Part shown: positions 47,723-56,853 of the stretch, piece after piece
Numbering within the stretch: position 1 is the first letter of the stretch
Layout of the letters: the number at the start of each line of letters is the position of its first letter
Assembly: GCA_002786065.1 (NCBI GenBank)
Contig: NHNY01000005.1
Coordinates: 1,054,001 to 1,118,000, forward strand
Direction: 5' to 3'
Length of the DNA: 64,000 bases
Origin: Microcyclospora pomicola
Taxonomy: Eukaryota > Ascomycota > Dothideomycetes > Capnodiales
The notes under the pieces: generated by a model
Databases searched by the model: none
What the model was told of the DNA's origin: nothing
Seen by the model: the letters and a program-made list of their open reading frames with translations, nothing else
Translations under genes and position numbers: made by a program

Positions 47723-49526
47723 ATGCATTATCTTTTTGCCTCAGCCATTTGGGCAGGCGTTGCCTTTGTACTGTTCAAAATCATCTCCTCTGTCCTTGAG
47801 CAACGCAGACATGCCAGTGAGTTGTGATCATCATTCCAAGACCATTCAGCCTTCAGCTCTCTAACACAATACTCAGGGAAAGCAAGACAACTCGGCTGTC
47901 AGAAGCCTCCCACATTTGATGGCGGCTTCCTAGGACTCAGAAATATCCGCGAGATCTCGGCGGCCGACAAACGTGGGTCTGTTCCCGACTTGCTCATTGA
48001 ACGGCACGAGCTGGGCAGGAAGAAACTTGGTCGTGTAATGTCCACCTTCACAGCCAGCGTACTGGGCCAGACCCAGTTCTTCACCACCGATCCGAAGAAC
48101 ATCCAGGCCTTGTTGGCCACCCAGTTTGACGACTTCTATCTTGGCCCCGCGCGAAGAGGCAACATGTTGCCTACGCTGGGTGACGGCATCTTCGTGCAGG
48201 ACGGTGAAGCATGGTCTCATTCACGAGCGCTCCTTCGACCGAATTTTGTCCGTGATCAGGTGGGCGATCTGGAGCTAGAAGAAACTCACATTCAGGATCT
48301 GTTGCGGGTCCTCCCTCAGCAGGCAGATGGCTGGACGGCTGAGACCAACATCCAAGAATTGTTCTTTCGCCTCACCCTCGACTCGGCGTGCGAGTTTCTC
48401 TTCGGCGAGAGCGTCGACAGCCAGCTCACCGAAGCCGGCCTCAAGACAAGCGGAAACGGCGGCAAGGACGAGCATGCGTTCAGTCTCAATTTCGATTCGG
48501 CGCAAAAGTGGCTGTCGACACGATTCCGCATGGGAAATCTATACTGGATGGTCACCGGGTCCGAGTTCCGCGAGAACAACCGCGTCGTCAACGAGTTCAT
48601 CTCGCACTACGTCGACCTCGCGCTCAAGTCCAGCCCGGCGGAGAAGAAGGCTGACCACGCCGGCAAAGAGCGATACGTCTTCCTCGACGCGCTGGCACAA
48701 CAGACCCGCGATCCGGTCGAGCTTCGCGCCCAGCTTCTCAACATCCTCCTTGCCGGTCGCGACACCACCGCGAGCCTGCTATCCTGGCTGTTCCACCTCC
48801 TCGTGCGCAACCCGGAAGTCTTCGCGAAGCTCCGCACGACCATTCTCGATAACTTCGGCACGTACGAGGATCCCCGCGACATCACTTTCGCCACCCTCAA
48901 AGGCTGCCAGTATCTCCAGCACACGATCAACGAAGTCCTCCGCCTGCACCCGGTGGTACCGTTGAACGCGAGACGCGCGAGACACGACACCACCCTTCCG
49001 CGCGGCGGTGGGCCGGACGGCCTGGCGCCGGTCTACGTCCCCGGCGGCTGCGATGTCGGCTACAGCGTGCATCTGCTGCACCACCGAAAAGACCTCTGGG
49101 GCGAGGATGCGGAAGAGTTCAAGCCCGAGCGCTTTGCGGACCGAAGACCTGGCTGGGAATTCCTGCCGTTCAATGGTATTTTTCATCCCCAAACCCACAT
49201 CTCCTCTCTAGGCATGATGTCCAGCATACTAACTCATATTCCTCCACAGGTGGTCCCCGCGTCTGCATAGGTCGTAAGTCTCCTCTCTGCCTTCCATACC
49301 CCCCTTTCCCCAATGAGCAGAAACTAACCATCCCCTCCCCTTTCCCCTTCCAGAGCAATTCGCCCTCACCGAAGCATCCTACGTCACCGTCCGCCTGCTG
49401 CAGCGCTTCGACCGCCTCTGGGCCGACCCCGTCGCCCTGCACCGCCGCACCCGCCACGGCCTCACCCTGACCAGCTGCCCCATGGACCCTGTGACGCTGA
49501 AGTTGCACGTCGCGGGGGCTGCGTAG
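47723..49526 (+). CDS. Cytochrome P450, CYP52-like alkane/fatty-acid hydroxylase
   Basis: CYP52-type enzymes are ER-anchored monooxygenases that omega-hydroxylate alkanes and fatty acids. Exons 47723-47816, 47877-49175, 49250-49273 and 49354-49526 give 529 residues, the normal size. Residues 5-22 (FASAIWAGVAFVLFKIIS) form the membrane anchor, followed by RHARKARQLGC, typical of the group. Motifs: I-helix LLAGRDTTASLLSW, ExxR in INEVLRLHP, then DTTLPRGGGPDG, PERF and the heme loop [20 protein letters not shown] with Cys at about 470. The third exon is only 24 nt and carries GPRVCIG. Introns are 60, 74 and 80 bp. Downstream the chain ends SCPMDPVTLKLHVAGAA. No other alkane-use or secondary-metabolite gene is adjacent, so a stand-alone lipid role is most likely. 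Confidence 0.9.
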
Positions 49527-50559
49527 TGTGAGGTAGTGCGTTTCTGGTACGGTGGGGCTTTAGGGGTAAATTGGGGACGTGAATGATCGGCGCGTTCACG
49601 ATTCACACGCATAAGGTATGCTGGGGGTAGCTTCATGTACAAATCTTTGCCAGGGTGCAATGTACACTCATGGGTATAAACGACGTGGAACGAATTGCAA
49701 GGTACAGCTCTAGTCGGGAAAAGGGGTGAGGTTCTTTTATGTTTCCTGCTCTCACGAATCCTTGCATGACTCGGCTGTAATGTAACCTGACGACTTGTCG
49801 AGCTTGACAGCCATGCACGTATATCAAGATGATCTATGTATGCGCAGCGTCTATACCAACCACACTTTCATCGACAGAACATCTGACCTCGCCCTTCTCA
49901 CCCGATTCCCGCATATATGATGCTTCAAGCTACGTCACTACAACAAACATACCCATCCATATCAGCGATGCGGGGAAAGAACCAGAACAGTCGTCATAAA
50001 TAGATAGGTAAGGTAAGGTAGATACAGGAAGATGTGCGAGAGATCTATAAAGATGGAGGGAGATTCTTCTAATCAAGAAAGAGGAGGGGGTCCAAGATTT
50101 GTATAAGGACGCTTGGACGGAGAAGAGGATGGAGCCGAGCAGGATGAAGTATCATGTATGTGTGTGTTGTTGAACGGGACGTGGCCCCGCGAGATGGGTG
50201 GTGGTGCTCGTGGGATTTTGTTCGAGGCGGAGATCCGGCAGGTCGTTCTTCAGGAAAAGTTGTATCTGGATGTAGTGGTGAGATCTGTTGGTTGTATAGA
50301 TGTGTATGGCGGTGGCGGTATCCGAGCGCCAGCGACGAAATCCGGCGGCCTGAGGTTTCGAGGACTGCCGGTCGAATATGCTTTATCCAAAGCTGCAGCT
50401 GGCGAGATCACTACAAGACAGGTCTTGCATACTGGCTGTCGTGACCCAATGGGTTCGTCCAGGTTCGAAGACACCTCCGCACAGTGATCGCGGCTCATAA
50501 GCCCGATGGTCAAGATCGCCCACGCACTTCCCTATCTCCATCTCTTCTCTCTCCACTCA
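49527..50559. other. 1.03 kb convergent region
   Basis: It lies between the stops of the P450 and the Ras-like gene. An AGGTAAGGTAAGGTAGATA run is near 50007. An open frame at 50113-50487 has no known content. Presumed 3' UTRs. Confidence 0.5.
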
Positions 50560-51524
50560 TCAACAGCACTTGAGCTTCGTAAACACATGCCACCACGGCT
50601 GTGCGCTCTTTTGTCTCCGCTCGTCATCTTCCCGTTGTCGCCGTTGCGCATCGTCGGCACCGTCCAGATTCCTATCGCTCATGCCGATCTTCTCGCCATG
50701 TGATCTATGGAGGGGATCTAAGGGTCGTGTGCGTGCTGTTGAGCTTGGGAGGTTGCTGTTCGGTGCTGTGATACCTTGTGCGGCGTTGCGGCGGGCTTCG
50801 ACGACTCTTCGGACAAGGACTGTAGGAAATTGCATGGTCAGTGTTTGCTTGACATGTAGCATGCAGCGGGACAGCGTGAAACTCACGAGCAAAAGTCTCT
50901 TCGATATTCACCATCTCCCTAGCACTCGTCTCCATGAACCCATAGCGACGCGCGCGCGCCCAGTCCAACCCTTCCCTCGCGCCCACCTGTCGCATCGCCT
51001 GCAGATCACATTTGTTCCCCGCGACGATACACACCGGCAGCACCCGGCCGGACTCGATGCGGTTTTCCCGTTCCATGTCAATCAGACTGTTGAAGTACTC
51101 GAGCGACTCCAGCGAGCTGGATTGGGTGATGTCGTAGACGAGGAGGAAAGCATCGGAGCCGAGATTGGACGAGGACCATAGTCCGCGATATTCTTCTTGG
51201 CCGGCGGTGTCGGTCAGGGAGAGGGAGTAGGTGGTGCCGTCGATGGTGCGGGTGACGGAGTAGGAGTCTTCGATGGTGGGATCGTACCTGCAGGAGAAGC
51301 GATCGGGTCAATGTGTGGTTCTTTGAGATGCGCGGTCTTGCATTTGTTGTATCTCTTGCGCGCATGAGTCCTCACGCTTCCTTTACACCTGTTCTCGTCC
51401 TTCTGGCTTGGGAGGTGACATACTCATGCGTCCATTGGCTGCGCACCAAGCGCAACGTTATGGACGACTTTCCACACCCACCATCACCACAGACCGTGAT
51501 GGATATCCGATGCGCGTCGTCCAT
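50560..51524 (-). CDS. Ras-like small GTPase
   Basis: It is a GTP-switch protein of the Ras subfamily. Exons 51524-51424, 51287-50887 and 50819-50560 give 253 residues; introns are 136 and 67 bp. G boxes: G1 GDGGCGKSSI (about 10-19), effector loop YDPTIEDSYSV (about 34-44, identical to Ras in the core), G3 DTAGQEEYRGLW, G4 NKCDL and G5 ETSARE. The catalytic Gln of DTAGQ is kept. It differs from Ras in switch II (RGLWSSSNLG) and has a long C-terminal extension of about 70 polar residues. It ends WWHVFTKLKCC, with no CAAX box but two terminal cysteines that could be geranylgeranylated or palmitoylated. ATG 51524 is favoured; an upstream in-frame ATG at 51587 would add 21 residues without homology. 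Which fungal Ras branch it belongs to is unclear. Confidence 0.87.
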
Positions 51525-53012
51525 TGTATGTGTGTATGTGTGTTTGCGGTCGTGAGAGGTCGTGACTGGGAATTCCTGCTGTGGCACCTCCCAAGAATAG
51601 CTCCCACTCTGTTATTATAGCGGTACGTAGATCGAGTGTAGATTCCCGATTGGCGGGCGAAAGCAGTGTAATCGTCACAATGGGTACTTCGTCGAGTGCT
51701 TGGTATCGAGCGGAAGGGGATGTTCGTGGACGCAGAGGGTCGTCGTGAATGGGCACACGCCCAATAATGATCTATTCGATGGCGAATGCTTCGTACCGCG
51801 GCACTGGGCGCACAAGGTACCTGGGTTTCTCAGGCGGAGTACCTCCAGGTATGTAGCGGTACCTGGGTGCCAGGCCGTGGAGGACGAGGACCAATCGTTG
51901 CGGCCAAATGAGCAGCAAAAGGCGGGACAACGCCAGAAGGCGCGGCGATCGCCAAGATCGTCGGGACAGGCAGGATATGTAATAGGACAAGAAGGTTCAG
52001 GTAGGAGAAGATGTCGAACTACACAGGAACGAAGTGATAAGGATAAGCGCGAGAGGAGAGTTGGCAATGGTGTAGAGAAGAGGGAGCGGATGCCGTGCAA
52101 TGCAATGCAATGCCATGGATGTGCGGTTCAAGTGTGGGCATGTTACCGGGGGCGGATTTTAGTTGGTGACGAGACGTGCAGCATGCCAGATGAGGCACAG
52201 TCGACCATAGCCATCTGCCAACATTGCCATCCTCCTGCCTCCCGATCAAAAAGAAACATAGGTAGACACACACTGCAACATCATACCACGACCACCGACC
52301 GTCCTTCTCCTAGCAGTCTTGCACATTTGCAAATTCCCGATGGAGATAGGCAGACATCGTCGACTTTACTGACATGTGAAATCCTCCAGGCCCGGCCTGC
52401 AGATCTGCCGACTAACATTTTAGTACACCCGATTGACTTTGCGACTAGAGGGGCGGGTACATAGATCGGCCCAACCGGCGTGTTCGGACGAACGTGAAGA
52501 CCTCATGTTGATGATGAAGACGTTGTACATGCGGATTGCGGAGTAGGTAGAGAGGAACCTGTAGATGAGGGCCGGTATGCGTACAGGTACAAGTGCCTGG
52601 AAGGAGACCTCTAGCATGCATTGGATTGTTCCATGCAGGTACAGACGGGAGAACGTGCGACGTCAAAAACGTGCGTGCCCACATGCGTGGTTTTACCGTT
52701 GGAATGAGATGAGTTGCTTGTTTGAACCTCGTGTAAAATGGAGGCCACTGCAGCTCACCGTATGCTGATTACTCCCAACCGAGGCACCTCTGCAGGAATA
52801 TGGAGTCCAGCATGCATACCATCAACGTCTAAACGGATTGAGTAGCAAGGAACACGAGACGATGAGAACAAGCGCATGGTTGACTCTGTTTTAAGCACTA
52901 CGTGCATCTAGTCCTACGCGTTTAAACGGGTGTATGGTATGGTTGCAGGGTATGCTGTGTCAAGGAAGAGAACGTTCCGTTATGCTTCCATCTCCATCTC
53001 TCCATCTCTGTC
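51525..53012. other. 1.49 kb intergenic region with short direct repeats
   Basis: It contains the Ras-like promoter and the 3' flank of the surface-protein gene. Features: a TGTATG/TGTG-rich run (51528-51543), two copies of GGTACCTGGGT (51816-51826 and 51858-51868) flanking a CAGG/CCTG-rich core, and a TGCAA repeat at 52096-52113. A 254-codon plus-strand open frame (51700-52464) spans it but encodes a polar, Arg/Cys-rich sequence with no domain. I do not call it a gene. Confidence 0.5.
52096..52113. repeat. TGCAA tandem repeat
   Basis: Three TGCAA units plus TGC, within the Ras-like gene's upstream region. Confidence 0.8.
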
Positions 53013-53904
53013 TCACAAAAGCAATGCCACCACAAGACCCACGACGCCGAGGATAGTGGCTTGACAGATGGATCTACCCACAGCTCCATTGCTTACCGAC
53101 TGCGTTGGGATGGCAGGCTTCGATTTAGAAGGGGTGGCGGTCTCGTGAATCGAGGTGATGCTTGCCATAGTGCTGCTGGAAGGCCCAACGCTGGATACCG
53201 TGGTACCCGTGGCCGACGAGGTCACTGATGGCTGCCAGACGCTGGTGCTCGTGGTCGCGGATACTGTTGTGCCAGGGTACGGGACGGTGGTAGTGGTGTC
53301 GTACCAACCGCTAGTGGTCAAAGACTCCGACGAGTAGGTATACGTCAACGTCTCGCAGGTGGTGGTCTCCACGATCGTTGTCGGCTTGGACCAAGTATAG
53401 CCAGATGTCGAGCTTGTCTCCCAAGACACCGTGGTAACAGGAGTGGCGAATGTCTTGGTGATGGTCGAGCAGCTGGTCGAAAGCGAACCTACGGGAGTGC
53501 TAGACTCCACAGAAGTGACCGTCGTGGGGCCAGTATACGTCTCCGAAGTGCTGGACGAGGTGCTTGCGGACGTGGTGGACGAGGTCTGCTAGACCGGTGG
53601 CATGGTTGGAGAGCACCATTCTGGGGTAACAGTGACAGTGACGGTCTGAGGTTTCCAGTCTCCTTGCCAGTCTCCGCGTGCCTCAACAACGTGCTCGGTC
53701 GTCGGAGGGACGTTCTTGTGCTTCATGGTTGTGGGAATAGCCTCGTGCTTGTCTTCGAAGCAGTCCACACAGCTACCGTAGTCGAAGTCTTGAGCTGTAG
53801 CGATGCCTGAATCAACTGGTCAGCCAAGGTCATTCGTGGTATTCATGTGGGCTAGACTCGCCCATGGTAGATGCCACCAAGGCGAGTGACATCAGCAAGT
53901 GCAT
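53013..53904 (-). CDS. Ser/Thr-rich GPI-type surface protein with an in-frame UAG
   Basis: I do not know a named relative. Exons 53904-53862 and 53806-53013 join in frame across a 55-bp intron with a rare GC donor (GCGAGT), CTGAC branch and CAG acceptor. The start MHLLMSLALVASTMG is a signal peptide. A cysteine-bearing N-terminal part follows (FDYGSCVDCFEDKHE, then QTVTVTVTPEWCSP). Codon 87 is UAG (53589-53591), yet the same frame stays open for another 191 codons of Ser/Thr-rich stalk (SETYTGPTTVTSVE, GTTVSATTSTSVWQP) and ends in a classic GPI signal, SNGAVGRSICQATILGVVGL plus VVALLL. Explanations: stop-codon readthrough, a null allele, a sequence error, or a 54-nt in-frame intron ending exactly at this UAG (53589-53642, weak donor). 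The complete open form would be a wall or membrane protein. It is divergent from the next surface protein. Confidence 0.65.
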
Positions 53905-54403
53905 CTTGACAGTCGGAGACGTGACGTTGTCCGAGGAGGAAGAACTGATGGATGGTTGGAATATTCGCCGGCTGCTGGTTGATGTCAATGGATCGGAGGT
54001 AAGATATTGATGGATTGGAAGTGAGATATTGATGTGGTGTGGAGGATGTTGAATGGATGAGAGGAAAGGAGAAGAGGAGGAAGAAGTCGACCGCCCGTAT
54101 ATCGAACTTTACATGTGATCCAGTTGTTGTTGCTGTCGTCGTCGTCGTCACATGCAGCTGCCACTGTTACCACGAGAAGGCGTCCCTCGCTACGCGTCCG
54201 CGTGTCGATTGCTTCCTGCTCAACCACATCCAACCACGCCCCGCTACCATCTGAGATACTTCTTCTTCTCCTTCTCACCTCTTCCTCCATCTGGTCTTCC
54301 ACCCATCATCAGCACCCTCACCACCACATTCGCTTCATCAGCACCCTTCTGCCAACGGCAAGCCTTCGTCCATATCTCCATCCTTGACAGACCGCTCGCC
54401 AAC
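53905..54403. promoter_or_regulatory. Divergent promoter of the two surface-protein genes
   Basis: Start codons of two Ser/Thr-rich secreted proteins lie 499 bp apart on opposite strands. The region has a (GTC)n/(GTT)n-type run at about 54122-54150 and long pyrimidine tracts leading to the plus-strand ATG (54258-54300). No specific site is named. Confidence 0.55.
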
Positions 54404-55650
54404 ATGCTGTTCAAGCACCTCATCCTCGCCGTCGTAGGCGCCGCCACGCTTGCTTTCGCAGCACCCACCAGCTTTTTTGAGCCCACCGGTAAGTGTTAAG
54501 TCCTTCTCGAATCGCCTCGATGCTTTGCTCACTCCAGAATTTGCAGTCACGAGCGTCGTGATCATTCAGGAGTATCCGGCTCTCTCGGTTTCCACGGTCT
54601 ACACCACCAGCAGGGTGACCATCTTGTCGTGCCCGCCTGAAGTTACGGATTGTCCACTCTCCGGAGCTGTGTCCACCTTGACTGCCGTGATTGCGGTGTC
54701 GACTACCGTCTGTCCGCTCACCCTGACTTCGATTACCACCTCGGTCACCACCTCGAGTGTGTCGATCTTTGCCACTCGCTCCACTCCTGGTGTTCTGCCT
54801 CCAATCACGAGCAGCACAGCCAGCAGCACCCTCGTCGCGCCATCCAGCGAGTCCGGAGACACGACCACTACACTTCAGTCTACGTCTACCATCCTGCAGA
54901 CAATCACGCAGAGCATGTCCTCGACCATCACCGTCAGCTCCTCGGCCGCTCCGTCCGCATATTTGAGCATTTTGGCTTCTTCGTCCAGTAGCTCAGCCTC
55001 ATCCTCGAGCGCTGCAGCTACTTCAGAGAGTGCTCAAGCAACCTCTTCTAGTGGTTCGCCCTCTTCTTCCAGCTTGCCAGCAACTTCAGAGAGTGCTCAA
55101 GCATCCTCTGTCAGCGCTTCATCTTCTTCCATCAGCAGCAGTGTAGTGCCAACCATGACGTCCACGGTCGTCAGCACTTCTGAGGTGACTGTTCACACCT
55201 CTGGCTCGTCCGCTTCGCCTAGCGCGATGACCGGATCTTCCATGGTAGGCGGCATTGATACTGTTAGCAATAGTGGCACATTTACTGACTCACATCTAGA
55301 CCGCCAGCGTTCCCTCATCCACCGCCATCGCTCCGACCGATGCCTCGACTTCATCGATTGCCTCTCAGTCATCTGAATCTGCTTCCACCTTTTCCAACGT
55401 CCCATACAGCTATGCTCCCGCACCTGCATACAGCACTGGAGCAAGCTCAACCAGCAGTAACGTCGTCGGAGCCGTCGGAGGTACTAGCATTGGCAGCACG
55501 CCTACGATGCCCAGCAACGGTACTCTTGCATCTCCAACGCCATCGGCGGTCACGTCGTCGTACCTGGGTGCCGCGACTCGTGGAGAGCTCGACCAGAAGA
55601 AGTTCTTGTGCTTCGTCATTGGCTTGGTCTCGGCCGTGATCCTCATCTGA
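54404..55650 (+). CDS. Ser/Thr-rich GPI-type cell-surface protein
   Basis: No named family is recognised. Exons 54404-54488, 54547-55244 and 55300-55650 give 377 residues; introns are 58 and 55 bp with good donors (GTAAGT, GTAGGC) and branch sites. Residues 1-19 (MLFKHLILAVVGAATLAFA) form the signal peptide. The region 30-100 contains four cysteines (VTILSCPPEVTDCPLSGAV, then STTVCPLTLTS). The rest is a Ser/Thr-rich, presumably O-mannosylated stalk with a near-perfect internal repeat ATSESAQA. Without the second intron the frame would end early (55376) and lose the C-terminus; with it, the chain ends RGELDQKKFLCFVIGLVSAV plus ILI, a GPI-type hydrophobic tail. It probably sits in the plasma membrane or wall. 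Confidence 0.8.
55021..55105 (+). repeat. Intragenic repeat in the surface-protein stalk
   Basis: Two copies of a 21-nt unit (starting ACTTCAGAGAGTGCTCAAGC, at about 55021 and 55084) encode the repeated TSESAQA segment. Such in-frame repeats often vary in copy number between strains of fungal wall proteins; here that is inference. Confidence 0.75.
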
Positions 55651-56818
55651 TCAGCACGCTGGTCCACAACCTTTTTCAACCTTTTTGCGCAGCATGGAAC
55701 AACACGTACATCGGGCATGATGAAGCTGACGGGTTGTCCTGTGACGCCTGGTGCTTTCTGCTTTCAGCATATGCCGCAGCTGTGGCAATCATGTTTGCAT
55801 GTTTAGCACTCGAGTCTCGCAAAAGTTGTTTACATGTATCATAGCAATAGCAGCAGAATAAATCAATGTCAGCATGAGTTGATCTCAGTCTTCATGGATA
55901 ATGCCTGTGTGATATGCTCAAAGTACGCTGATACTTTCTAGTCTGTGAGACGTACTCACGGTCTTAGAATACCAATCCGTCATCGATCCCACCTTGTGTC
56001 TATCATGAATCATACCTTACCATCATGAAGTGTCTCTCGTGGCACGGCAGCAGGCTGCGCTAATTCACGACGATTCTTTCTGGTTTCGGGCACCACCAGG
56101 TCTCAGCAATATGCGACCATGGCAATGTGCCGTGTGGGGCGTGTGTCCCGGTCGACAGAGGCTTGATGCAGCGAGAATCGTCCGTGTGGTCTCACTTGGT
56201 GATACAAGATCGAATGATGGTCGCGTCGAGACAACAGATGGACTCTACGGCCGGACTCTCAAGGACACCTCTGCATCACAGACATATGTAGTTGTAGAAG
56301 TGAATATGAATGCAGGTCGATCTGGTGTTGACTGTACATGTCACTGCACCCGACTCTTCCCCGAACGCTACTGTAACTGACTTGCATTATCCAAGCTTCT
56401 TCCCTGACCTCATCATCCTCCCGCCTCCAATAATCAAACGATATCTTCAGACCACTTCCCCACCGCGCGGCTGTCGACTATCGCGCCCGCAGAGCTTGTG
56501 CTGCGTCTGATGCCAGCTTCCCGGCACGCCCGCTACAGTACGTTAGCTTAGGAACGACTGTCCGGCAGAAGCAAAAGCCACATTATTCCCACGTCAGTCC
56601 GCCCCAAGCACCCGCCGACCACACGACACCCTCTCTTCCATGTCCGGTCGGCATCCCTGGTCAGCGACGGATTGTTGAGGATATGACCTACCTGCGCACA
56701 GCCGCGGCAGCCTTCGATCTCGACCTCGCAGACACCCTCACGAGTCCCCTCATCGCCGCTCGCCTGGTCGCCCAATCGAATCGAAGGGCAGGCTTGCGCG
56801 TGGGCACGCCCCCCGAAA
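55651..56818. promoter_or_regulatory. 1.17 kb WC-1 upstream region
   Basis: It contains the 3' flank of the surface-protein gene and the promoter and 5' leader of WC-1. No independent gene was found. A long upstream ORF starts at 56683 and is listed separately. Confidence 0.55.
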
Positions 56819-56853
56819 ATGTACAGCTATGCATATCCCGGCGATGGCTATGA
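56683..56853 (+). promoter_or_regulatory. Overlapping upstream ORF of WC-1
   Basis: ATG 56683 opens a 56-codon frame that runs over the WC-1 start (56819) in another frame and stops at 56853. If the transcript starts upstream of 56683, scanning ribosomes would meet this ATG first and miss the WC-1 start unless they leak past. The transcript start is not known from sequence. Confidence 0.45.

Noticed and set aside
47723-49526. Secondary-metabolite cluster around the P450
   Set aside because: Neighbours are a TLDc protein and a Ras-like GTPase; no PKS, NRPS, terpene synthase or transporter is present, and the P450 is of the alkane/fatty-acid type.
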